From Marinospirillum sp. (GTDB taxonomy: Bacteria > Pseudomonadota > Gammaproteobacteria > Pseudomonadales > Halomonadaceae), in the NCBI GenBank assembly GCA_007116865.1, contig SKHR01000058.1, positions 1-5,294 on the forward strand: a stretch of DNA of 5,294 bases, read 5' to 3'. Under the pieces are notes generated by a model. That model did not search any database. It was given only the letters and a program-made list of their open reading frames with translations, and was not told the DNA's origin. The translations under genes and the position numbers were made by a program. Positions 1 through 5,294 of the stretch are shown here, in pieces. Each line of letters begins with the position of its first letter. Position 1 is the stretch's first letter.

Positions 1-134
1 AGGCCTGGCTGGATGCAAATAGCGTTGGCCCGGTAGCCGATCAAACGGCTCAGGCCTGGCATGATGACAATACCCCGGTTTGGGCACTGGTGATTGCCCC
101 CTGGGTGTTGGTGCAGCAGCGGCCAGGTGACTAG
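1..134 (+). CDS. 3' end of an unrecognised gene (5' partial)
   Basis: The frame beginning at base 3 is open from the window edge and encodes 43 residues before a TAG at 132-134, immediately followed in frame by a TAA at 135-137. The peptide has four tryptophans and a hydrophobic stretch, VWALVIAPWVLVQQ, close to its end, finishing in RPGD. The other two plus-strand frames are closed by early stops (tag at 34-36 and at 20-22). It sits six bases before rluA on the same strand, so the two could be cotranscribed. I do not recognise the family. It is not MinE, which precedes rluA in Pseudomonas. The tight spacing and tandem stops make a real gene end likely, but the fragment is too short for a functional call. 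Confidence 0.55.
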   Translation, partial: AWLDANSVGPVADQTAQAWHDDNTPVWALVIAPWVLVQQRPGD

Positions 135-140
135 TAACTC

Positions 141-806
141 ATGCACAGCGCAGCACCTGACTACCATCCCCCGCAGACTCCTTGGTTAGATATCCTCTAT
201 CAGGATGAGTGGTTGGTGGCGCTCAACAAACCTGCTGGACTGTTATCGGTGCCGGGCAAGGATCCCGCCCTTTATGACTCTATTGCCTGGCGTGCCAAGT
301 CCTTATCCCCCTATGCCGAGGTGGTGCATCGTCTGGATATGGATACTTCAGGCCTGCTTTTGATTGCGCTGCGCAAACAGTCAGAGCGGGCGCTAAAGCA
401 AGCCTTTGAGCAGCGCCAAATCAAGAAAACCTATCTGGCTCGGGTGTGGGGACAACTGCCTCAGCCACAGGGACAGATCAATCTGCCGCTCAGTGCTGAC
501 TGGCCGAATCGTCCAAAGCAAAAGGTGTGTTTTGAACAAGGCAAGGCCTCGGTCACTGAGTATATTTGCCTGGATCAGGACGAGCACACCAGTTGGGTGC
601 GTCTTTACCCCCTGACCGGGCGATCTCATCAGCTTAGAGTCCACCTGCTGGCTCTAGGCTGTCCGATTCTGGGTGATCGCTTTTACGCCCATGAGCAGGC
701 CTTGGCGGCCAGCGATCGGCTGTTACTGCATGCAGAGTCCTTGAGGCTGGTGCATCCGGTTACCGGGGTGCCACTGTCACTCATGGCGCCTTGTCCTTTC
801 GCATAA
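141..806 (+). CDS. rluA: RluA, dual-specificity 23S rRNA/tRNA pseudouridine synthase
   Basis: This enzyme isomerises uridine to pseudouridine in the cytoplasm. In E. coli RluA acts on 23S rRNA U746 and on U32 of several tRNAs. The 221-residue length matches E. coli RluA (219). Visible motifs in order are NKPAGLLSVPG (residues 29-39), the catalytic motif HRLDMDTSG (63-71) with the nucleophilic aspartate D66, DWPNRPKQKVC (120-130), and TGRSHQLRVH (159-168), followed by GDRFYA (178-183). The RluA-specific segments PWLDILYQDE near the N terminus and DWPNRPKQKVC set it apart from RluC and RluD, and it has no S4 domain. The ATG at 141 gives an N terminus that lines up with E. coli RluA. A possible Shine-Dalgarno AGGTGA lies at 125-130, ten bases upstream and inside the end of the preceding gene. 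The frame is the same as that gene's but is cut off from it by TAG TAA. The stop is TAA at 804-806, and its A residues run into the terminator. All key residues are present. Confidence 0.96.
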   Translation: MHSAAPDYHPPQTPWLDILYQDEWLVALNKPAGLLSVPGKDPALYDSIAWRAKSLSPYAEVVHRLDMDTSGLLLIALRKQSERALKQAFEQRQIKKTYLARVWGQLPQPQGQINLPLSADWPNRPKQKVCFEQGKASVTEYICLDQDEHTSWVRLYPLTGRSHQLRVHLLALGCPILGDRFYAHEQALAASDRLLLHAESLRLVHPVTGVPLSLMAPCPFA

Positions 807-807
807 A

Positions 808-834
808 AAACCGGCCTAGAGACTAGGCCGGTTT
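808..834. terminator. Bidirectional intrinsic terminator between convergent genes
   Basis: AAACCGGCCTA (808-818) and TAGGCCGGTTT (824-834) form a perfect 11-bp stem around the 5-base segment GAGAC. G819 and C823 can also pair, leaving a 3-base loop. Read on the minus strand, the stem runs into six consecutive T residues (complement of 805-810), a classic terminator placed about 21 bases after the ATPase stop codon. Read on the plus strand it ends in TTT followed by GATGG, so it should be weaker for rluA, whose stop codon lies directly before it. Confidence 0.88.
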
Positions 835-855
835 GATGGTTTAGTGCAACGTGGC

Positions 856-3582
856 TCAGGCTTTTTTCTTGCGTGAGCGCCAGAAGGCTTTTTCTGCTTC
901 CACAAACAAGAGCACCAGCAGCGCATAGGCCAGCATCAGGCCCCAGTGATGCAAAGCCAAGGGTGAGCTTTGGAACAGCAGGTTCATCACCGGTGTGTAG
1001 ATGAAAGCCAGTTGGGCCAGCAGCATGGCGGCCACACCGGCCCAAATCCAGGGGTTAGAGAAGGCCGGTGTTTTGAACAGGCTGACACTCAATGAGCGGC
1101 AGTTGAACAAGAAGGCGCTCTGCACGACCACAAACAGGGTGACGGCCAGGGTTCGGGCCAGTACTTCATCACCACTGTTAGCCATTTCCCACTGGAACAG
1201 ACCAAAGGCACCGATCAGTAGCAGGGTACTGACAGACAGGATGCGTCCAATCATTTCGCCGGTGAGAATCGGGGAGTCCGGTTCTCGGGGTTGGCGGCTC
1301 ATGATGCCGGGCTCTTTGGGTTCAAAGGCGAGCATCAAGCCTAAAAAGACCGCCGTGGTCATGTTCAGCCACAGTGCCTGCACTGGTAGCACGGGCAGGG
1401 TGGCGCCAATCAGAACCGCCACCATGATCACCATGCCCTGCCCCATGTTGGTGGGCAGAATCCAGGTGATAAACTTGACCAGGTTGTCAAAGACGTTGCG
1501 CCCTTCTTCGACCGCGCCCTCAATCGTGGCAAAGTTGTCGTCGGTGAGCACCATGTCAGCGGCTTCTTTGGAGACCTCGGTGCCCGCAATGCCCATGGCC
1601 ACGCCGATATCGGCTTTTTTCAGTGCCGGTGCATCATTGACGCCGTCACCGGTCATGGCGACCACATGCTTTTTCGCTTGCAGGGCGGTGACCAGCTTGA
1701 GCTTTTGCTCTGGTGCGACCCGGGCAAAAACCGCCACTTCTTCAACCTCTTTGAGTAGCTGGTGATCGCTCATTTCTGCCAGTTCGCGCCCGGTCAGCAC
1801 CCGGTGATCTTCATTGGTTCCATCGGGGTTGCGTATGCCAATTTGACCGGCAATGGCCCGAGCCGTCAGGGCGTGGTCACCAGTGATCATCTTGACGGCT
1901 ACACCGGCTTTTTGACAGGTGGCGACCGCACGAATCGCTTCAGCACGCGGCGGGTCAATCATTGCCTGAAGGCCGATGAAAGTCAGTTGCTCGGCGGTTT
2001 CCTGGGCGTGGAAACGATCAAAGCTGGTTTCATCTTTAGGCACTTTTTGCATCGCGATACACAGTACTCGCAGCCCCATGGCGGCAAATTTTTCTGCCAT
2101 GGCGGTCACCTTGTCACGATCCAAGGTGATTGCCTCGCCTTCTGCACCCAGTGCGTCCTTACAACGAATCAGGGTTTGCTCCAGCGAGCCTTTCAGGTAG
2201 ATGAGGTTGTGATCAGCATCATAGCGGTGCAGCGTGGCCATGTACTGACGATCTGACTCAAACGGGATCACATCCAGGCGTGGGTGGTCTTCGTTGAGTT
2301 CATCACGTTTTAGACCGGCTTTCATCGCTGAGGTGATCAGCGCGCCTTCGGTGGGGTCACCCTGCACCTTCCACAGGTTGCTTTCTTGCAGCAGCTCCGA
2401 GTCATTGCTGATCATGCCGGCAATCAAACAATGCTTGAGGCCATAAGAAAGCTCGGTGACCGCTTCTCCGCTTTCAGCCAAGGAGATTTCACCTTCAGGC
2501 TGATAACCGCTGCCGGTCAAATCAAATTCCTGATCAGCGGCAAAGATCTTTTGCACCGTCATCTGGTTTTCAGTCAGGGTGCCGGTTTTATCCGAACAGA
2601 TGATGGTGGTTGAACCCAGGGTTTCCACCGCAGGCAGTTTGCGCACGATCGCATTGCGCAACGCCATGCGCCGTACCCCGATCGCCAGGGTGATGGTGAC
2701 CACCGCAGGCAGACCTTCGGGAATAGCGGCCACGGCCAAAGCAACCGCAGCAATGAAGGTGTCAACCCAGGCCTGACCATGGAACAGGCCAACCAGGAAG
2801 GTGATGGCCGCCAGGCCGAGAATCACATACAGCAGGAGTTTACTGAAGGCATGAATTTTTTGTGTCAGCGGCGTATCCAGGCTGACGGCCTCAGAAATCA
2901 TGTGGGCGATTTTACCGGTTTCGGTATTGTCGCCGGTGCCAATCACTACGCCCGCCCCCTGACCGTAGGTGACCAGTGTGCCAGCAAAAGCCATGTTGAC
3001 GCGATCGGCCAGCACCGTGTCTTTTTCCAGCTTGGCGCGTTCTTTTTGTACCGCAACAGACTCACCCGTCAGGGCTGATTCATCGATTTGCAGGTCGCGA
3101 TTCTCATACAGACGCAGATCAGCGGGCACCTTATCACCAGAGGCTAGATAGACCAGGTCGCCTGGGACAAGCTCCGTTGCAGGTACGGATTGGCGTTTAC
3201 CATCGCGTATGACGGTGGCGCTGGCAGAGAGCATTTTCTTCAGTGAGTTGATGGCCTCTTCTGCCTTGGCTTCTTGCAGATAGCCGATGATCGCATTGAT
3301 CAACACAACACCAAAAATCACCGCCGAATCGATGTACTCATCCAGCAGGAAGGTGACAACGGTTGCCACCAGCAGAATGTAAATCAATGGGTTGTGAAAC
3401 TGCAGCAAGAAACGCTTCAAGGCAGAAACAGGTTTTTGAGCTGTAATGCTGTTGGGGCCAAATAGCCGTAGCCGTTCTTCTACTTCCTGTGAGGTTAGCC
3501 CGTGGGGGTGTTGGCTTTTAAGTGCTTGGAAAACATCCTCTTCGGCAAGGTGGTGCCAAAGTTCTTTGGGTAAGTCGTTCAC
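856..3582 (-). CDS. P-type cation-transporting ATPase (P2A-like, CtpF/PacL type)
   Basis: This is an inner-membrane pump that couples ATP hydrolysis to cation transport through a phospho-aspartate intermediate. Numbering is from the proposed GTG start, giving 908 residues. An N-terminal cation-ATPase domain covers about 10-70. The actuator loop has TGES (172-175), M4 has IPEGLP (287-292), and the phosphorylation motif DKTGT has D331. The nucleotide domain has F441 and KGSLE (464-468). Then come DPPR (543-546), MITGD (566-570) and TGDGVNDAP (644-652). About ten membrane segments are visible: roughly 64-80, 85-102, 248-268, 275-301, 705-728, 733-753, 779-797, 811-829, 844-864 and 878-895. The tail is lysine-rich (RKKKA). 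There is no CPC motif or metal-binding domain in the N terminus, so it is not a P1B copper or zinc pump. The M6 region LWLNMTTA and the following AFEPKEPGIM resemble, from memory, the mycobacterial CtpF type, about 905 residues long. M5 has N712 and Q715, and M6 has N740, T743 and A744, where SERCA has N768, E771, N796, T799 and D800. The transported ion is therefore uncertain. The GTG start is chosen for its Shine-Dalgarno and leader. The longest frame starts at an ATG at 3669 and would add 29 residues unlike the family. Confidence 0.93.
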   Translation of the reverse strand: MNDLPKELWHHLAEEDVFQALKSQHPHGLTSQEVEERLRLFGPNSITAQKPVSALKRFLLQFHNPLIYILLVATVVTFLLDEYIDSAVIFGVVLINAIIGYLQEAKAEEAINSLKKMLSASATVIRDGKRQSVPATELVPGDLVYLASGDKVPADLRLYENRDLQIDESALTGESVAVQKERAKLEKDTVLADRVNMAFAGTLVTYGQGAGVVIGTGDNTETGKIAHMISEAVSLDTPLTQKIHAFSKLLLYVILGLAAITFLVGLFHGQAWVDTFIAAVALAVAAIPEGLPAVVTITLAIGVRRMALRNAIVRKLPAVETLGSTTIICSDKTGTLTENQMTVQKIFAADQEFDLTGSGYQPEGEISLAESGEAVTELSYGLKHCLIAGMISNDSELLQESNLWKVQGDPTEGALITSAMKAGLKRDELNEDHPRLDVIPFESDRQYMATLHRYDADHNLIYLKGSLEQTLIRCKDALGAEGEAITLDRDKVTAMAEKFAAMGLRVLCIAMQKVPKDETSFDRFHAQETAEQLTFIGLQAMIDPPRAEAIRAVATCQKAGVAVKMITGDHALTARAIAGQIGIRNPDGTNEDHRVLTGRELAEMSDHQLLKEVEEVAVFARVAPEQKLKLVTALQAKKHVVAMTGDGVNDAPALKKADIGVAMGIAGTEVSKEAADMVLTDDNFATIEGAVEEGRNVFDNLVKFITWILPTNMGQGMVIMVAVLIGATLPVLPVQALWLNMTTAVFLGLMLAFEPKEPGIMSRQPREPDSPILTGEMIGRILSVSTLLLIGAFGLFQWEMANSGDEVLARTLAVTLFVVVQSAFLFNCRSLSVSLFKTPAFSNPWIWAGVAAMLLAQLAFIYTPVMNLLFQSSPLALHHWGLMLAYALLVLLFVEAEKAFWRSRKKKA

Positions 3583-3588
3583 GTCTAA

Positions 3589-3593
3589 CCTCC
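3589..3593 (-). promoter_or_regulatory. Shine-Dalgarno sequence that sets the ATPase start at GTG
   Basis: On the minus strand GGAGG is followed by the 6-base spacer TTAGAC and then GTG at 3582-3580. Neither in-frame upstream ATG (3669-3667 or 3615-3613) has a comparable site. The protein beginning at this GTG starts (M)NDLPKELWHHL, which leads directly into the cation-ATPase N-terminal domain. Confidence 0.8.
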
Positions 3594-3613
3594 GTTCGCA
3601 GGTGCACAAAACC

Positions 3614-3641
3614 ATCCTAGCACATGTTTGGCCTTCGTCAG
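3614..3641 (-). promoter_or_regulatory. Candidate sigma-70 promoter for the ATPase gene
   Basis: On the minus strand a -35-like CTGACG (3641-3636, four of six matches to TTGACA) is separated by 16 bases from a -10-like TAGGAT (3619-3614, four of six matches to TATAAT). The -10 is preceded by TGC, an extended -10 element. Transcription would begin near 3607, giving a leader of about 25 bases that contains the GGAGG and the GTG. It would leave out both upstream ATG codons, which supports the shorter protein. The match was made by eye and chance similarity is possible. A nearby TATATT (in 3655-3645) has no good -35 partner. Confidence 0.4.
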
Positions 3642-3722
3642 ATGTAAATATAACGAAGCACAAAGGCAAAGGGTATGGTCGGCAACAAAAAGATAACAGA
3701 CGGGAAGATCAAGCGGGCAGCA

Positions 3723-3739
3723 GGTGGCCTTCGACCACC
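3723..3739 (-). terminator. Stem-loop downstream of ahcY, possible weak terminator
   Basis: The minus-strand RNA can form GGUGGUC-GAA-GGCCACC, a 7-bp stem with one U-G wobble and a 3-base loop; a further G-U pair can extend it. It lies about 50 bases after the ahcY stop codon. No T-run follows directly; the nearest, TTTTT, comes about 30 bases further on. It therefore does not meet the usual intrinsic-terminator pattern. It could stabilise the mRNA end or mark a Rho-dependent stop. Confidence 0.3.
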
Positions 3740-3769
3740 CGTGCCAGTCCAGCACTTACATTTTTATGT

Positions 3770-3781
3770 CACCAAGTGGTG
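3770..3781. repeat. Short inverted repeat just after the ahcY stop
   Basis: CACC (3770-3773) and GGTG (3778-3781) flank AAGT, and A3774/T3777 can add a fifth pair. It begins nine bases beyond the ahcY stop codon in the direction of transcription. A second AT-rich pair, ACAT (3758-3761) and ATGT (3766-3769), follows at once. Both are short and could be chance. Confidence 0.3.
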
Positions 3782-3789
3782 GGTGAGGT

Positions 3790-5178
3790 TTAGTAGCGGT
3801 AGCTATCCGGTTTAAAGGGCCCTTGTTGAGGCACGCCCAGATACTCAGCCTGATCCTGGGTCAGTTGAGTGATCACGCCACCAAAGCCTTGCACCATATA
3901 ATGAGCCACTTCTTCATCCAAAGACTTTGGTAACACCTCAACACTGACTTTGGCCGGCTTTTGCTCGGCGGGCAGGTTGGCAAAGTCTTGCTCAAACAGG
4001 TGGATTTGAGCCAGGACCTGGTTGGCAAAAGAGCCATCCATGATGCGGCTGGGGTGGCCGGTGGCATTGCCTAAATTGACCAGGCGACCTTCAGACAAGA
4101 GGATCAGGTAGTCATCACTGGCTTCATCAAATTGGTGCGGCTGCCCATCACGGAACACCTTGTGAACCTGAGGTTTGACTTCCATCCATCCCCAGTTGCG
4201 ACGCATAAACGCGGTATCAATTTCATTGTCAAAGTGGCCGATATTGCACACCAAAGCGCCTTTTTTTAGTGCTTTCATCATGGCGGCATCGCAGACATTG
4301 ACGTTGCCGGTAGTGGTGACCACGAGATCAATTTTTCCAAGCAGCGCACGATCAGCACTGTCGTCTTGCCCGGTGTTAATGCCACCCAGGTAGGGAGAGA
4401 CCACTTCGTAGCCATCCATACAGGCCTGCATGGCGCAGATCGGATCGACTTCGGTGACCCTAACGATCATGCCCTCTTGACGCAAAGAAGCGGCCGAGCC
4501 CTTGCCGACATCACCATAGCCGATCACCAGTGCTTGCTTGCCGGAAAGCAGATGGTCGGTGGCACGCTTGATGGCATCGTTTAAACTGTGGCGGCAGCCA
4601 TACTTGTTATCATTTTTTGACTTGGTCACCGCATCGTTGACGTTGATCGCAGGAATTTTAAGAGTGCCGGCTTTGAGCATTTCCAGCAGGCGATGAACGC
4701 CGGTGGTGGTTTCTTCAGAAATCCCGTGAATCTGATCCAGCAACTGCGGGTATTCCTGGTGCAGGATTTCGGTCAGATCACCGCCATCATCCAGCACCAT
4801 GTTGGGCGACCAGCCCTCCTGACCTTCGATAGTCTGCTTGATGCACCAGAGGTATTCTTCTTCAGTTTCGCCCTTCCAGGCAAACACGGGAATGCCGGCG
4901 GCAGCAATCGCAGCGGCGGCATGATCCTGAGTCGAGAAAATGTTGCACGAGGACCAGCGCACTTCAGCGCCCAGATCTACCAGGGTTTCGATCAGCACAC
5001 CCGTTTGAATGGTCATGTGGATACACCCGGCAATACGCGCGCCCTTGAGCGGCTGTTGCAGGCGATATTTGGCGCGAATCGCCATCAGGGCAGGCATCTC
5101 GCTTTCTGCGATGCGTAGTTCTTTGCGGCCCCAGTCGGCCAGGTTGATATCGGCGACCTTGTAATCATTAAAGCTCAT
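3790..5178 (-). CDS. ahcY: S-adenosylhomocysteine hydrolase (adenosylhomocysteinase)
   Basis: This cytosolic, NAD+-dependent enzyme reversibly splits S-adenosylhomocysteine into adenosine and homocysteine. It relieves product inhibition of methyltransferases and feeds homocysteine back to methionine. The 462-residue length fits the bacterial form, which is longer than the 432-residue human enzyme because of internal insertions. The substrate domain has HMT (54-56), WSSCNIFSTQDHAAAAIAAA (75-94), LDDGGD with D131 (129-134) and SEETTTGVHRL with E156 (154-164). NVNDAVTKSK supplies K186, followed by D190, N191 and C195. The NAD-binding fold begins at VIGYGDVGKGSAA (218-230). H315 lies in NIGHFDNEID and H375 in GHPSRIMDGSF. 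The C-terminal KPDSYRY keeps the lysine and tyrosine (K456, Y460) that in the human enzyme (K426, Y430) reach the NAD of a partner subunit. All catalytic residues I know of are present. The ATG at 5178 is preceded by GGAG six bases upstream and gives the standard N terminus (MSFNDYKVADINLADWGRKE). metF, a frequent downstream partner, is absent. Confidence 0.98.
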   Translation of the reverse strand: MSFNDYKVADINLADWGRKELRIAESEMPALMAIRAKYRLQQPLKGARIAGCIHMTIQTGVLIETLVDLGAEVRWSSCNIFSTQDHAAAAIAAAGIPVFAWKGETEEEYLWCIKQTIEGQEGWSPNMVLDDGGDLTEILHQEYPQLLDQIHGISEETTTGVHRLLEMLKAGTLKIPAINVNDAVTKSKNDNKYGCRHSLNDAIKRATDHLLSGKQALVIGYGDVGKGSAASLRQEGMIVRVTEVDPICAMQACMDGYEVVSPYLGGINTGQDDSADRALLGKIDLVVTTTGNVNVCDAAMMKALKKGALVCNIGHFDNEIDTAFMRRNWGWMEVKPQVHKVFRDGQPHQFDEASDDYLILLSEGRLVNLGNATGHPSRIMDGSFANQVLAQIHLFEQDFANLPAEQKPAKVSVEVLPKSLDEEVAHYMVQGFGGVITQLTQDQAEYLGVPQQGPFKPDSYRY

Positions 5179-5204
5179 CAGACACTCCGTTTAACAGTGA
5201 ATGA
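5175..5204 (-). promoter_or_regulatory. Possible hairpin over the ahcY ribosome-binding site
   Basis: In the minus-strand RNA, CACU (5199-5196) can pair with AGUG (5186-5183), which overlaps the GGAG. The outer UCAU (5204-5201) can pair with AUGA (5178-5175), which contains the start codon; a shifted pairing, UCA with UGA (5180-5178), is an alternative. The loop is GUUAAACGG. The pairing is short and interrupted, so it may be only marginally stable. A role in translation control is inference. Confidence 0.3.
5185..5188 (-). promoter_or_regulatory. Shine-Dalgarno sequence of ahcY
   Basis: On the minus strand GGAG is followed by the 6-base spacer TGTCTG and the ATG of ahcY. The last two bases of the GGAG can pair within the small hairpin around the start codon. 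Confidence 0.7.
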
Positions 5205-5236
5205 CCTGCCACGCACACATTCGTGCTGGAGCAGGT
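5204..5236 (-). promoter_or_regulatory. Stem-loop in the ahcY leader
   Basis: On the minus strand ACCTG (5236-5232) pairs with CAGGT (5208-5204), CCA (5229-5227) with TGG (5211-5209), and GCAC (5226-5223) with GTGC (5216-5213). This makes 12 pairs, with a 2-base bulge (CT), a 1-base bulge (G) and a 6-base loop (GAATGT). It ends 25 bases before the ahcY start codon. No T-run follows, so it is not an obvious terminator of an upstream gene. It does not contain the conserved GAGGAGCGCUGC-type sequence of SAH riboswitches. Confidence 0.45.
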
Positions 5237-5239
5237 GAT

Positions 5240-5294
5240 TTAAGTTGAACGGGCGCCGTTGACGATTACTTCCTGCATTGAGCCTGACAGACAA
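5240..5294 (-). CDS. Possible 3' end or mini-ORF upstream of ahcY (unrecognised)
   Basis: A minus-strand frame read from base 5293 is open from the window edge to a TAA at 5242-5240. It encodes CLSGSMQEVIVNGARST. It is either the tail of a gene lying beyond the window, or, read from the ATG at 5278, a 12-residue peptide MQEVIVNGARST. The MQEVIVNGAR segment recalls the N terminus of thiolases (MxEVVIVxAxRT), but it stops before any further family sequence. No strong Shine-Dalgarno precedes the ATG beyond a weak AGG (5286-5284). The evidence is only an open frame 17 codons long. Confidence 0.2.
   Translation of the reverse strand, partial: CLSGSMQEVIVNGARST

Noticed and set aside
132..140. Read-through of TAG TAA producing a fusion of the upstream protein with RluA.
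   Set aside because: Two consecutive different stops make read-through unlikely, RluA is complete from its own ATG, and nothing suggests pyrrolysine or stop-codon reassignment.
1001..1765. A 254-codon open frame on the plus strand opposite the ATPase gene.
   Set aside because: It lies wholly antisense to a gene with a complete set of conserved motifs, has a low-complexity Ser/Thr/Ala/Arg composition, and resembles no family. It is a by-product of the codon use of the real gene.
1762..2256. A 164-codon plus-strand frame opposite the ATPase nucleotide domain.
   Set aside because: It is antisense to well-conserved coding sequence, without a recognisable domain or a convincing ribosome-binding site.
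3366..3373. An E. coli-type Chi octamer (GCTGGTGG on the minus strand).
   Set aside because: A single octamer inside a coding region is expected by chance, and the host's Chi sequence is unknown.
3850..3860. An apparent loss of the NAD-contacting lysine of AhcY (D442 in TQDQAEYL).
   Set aside because: This was a misalignment. The human K426/Y430 pair lies in the terminal KPDHYRY, and the matching K456 and Y460 are present here.
4693..5118. A 141-codon plus-strand frame opposite ahcY.
   Set aside because: It is antisense to the conserved substrate-binding region of AhcY, and the peptide has no recognisable family features.
5179..5294. An SAH riboswitch in the ahcY leader.
   Set aside because: The conserved GAGGAGCGCUGC-type core and its partner strand are not visible. 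Only generic hairpins are seen.
5248..5294. A TTGACG on the plus strand (in 5258-5264) as the -35 of a divergent promoter.
   Set aside because: No acceptable -10 lies 16-18 bases downstream, and no plus-strand gene can be seen before the window ends.

Overview
The window reads as ordinary chromosomal DNA from a gammaproteobacterium. This rests on a RluA protein that aligns with E. coli RluA over its whole length as I remember that sequence, and on a 462-residue AhcY of the form found in pseudomonads and relatives. Base composition looks moderately GC-rich, in the fifties per cent by eye. I cannot name a genus; a marine, Oceanospirillales-like organism would fit but is only a guess. There are no insertion sequences, CRISPR repeats, tRNAs, rRNAs or phage genes.

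Layout from left to right. Bases 1-134 are the 3' end of an unrecognised plus-strand gene that stops in tandem stop codons. Six bases later comes rluA (141-806, plus), an rRNA/tRNA pseudouridine synthase. A compact perfect hairpin (808-834) lies between rluA and the convergent minus-strand gene and probably terminates both transcripts. The minus strand then carries a large P-type cation-transporting ATPase (856-3582). Its true start is most likely a GTG behind a strong Shine-Dalgarno sequence, not the upstream ATG that gives the longest frame. A 207-bp gap holds several small hairpins and a candidate promoter for the ATPase. Next is ahcY (3790-5178, minus), S-adenosylhomocysteine hydrolase. 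The last 116 bp is the ahcY leader, which can fold into two abutting hairpins. It may also contain the end of another minus-strand frame.

The genes do not form one pathway. RluA modifies RNA, AhcY recycles S-adenosylhomocysteine in the methyl cycle, and the ATPase moves an unidentified cation across the inner membrane. The ATPase follows ahcY on the same strand, but the long gap and its own likely promoter suggest separate transcription. The gene downstream of ahcY is not metF, which is a common partner elsewhere.

I found no convincing new multigene system. The points most worth a second look are the ATPase ion-binding site, which lacks the two acidic residues of the calcium pumps in segments M5 and M6, and the structured ahcY leader, which lacks the known SAH riboswitch sequence.
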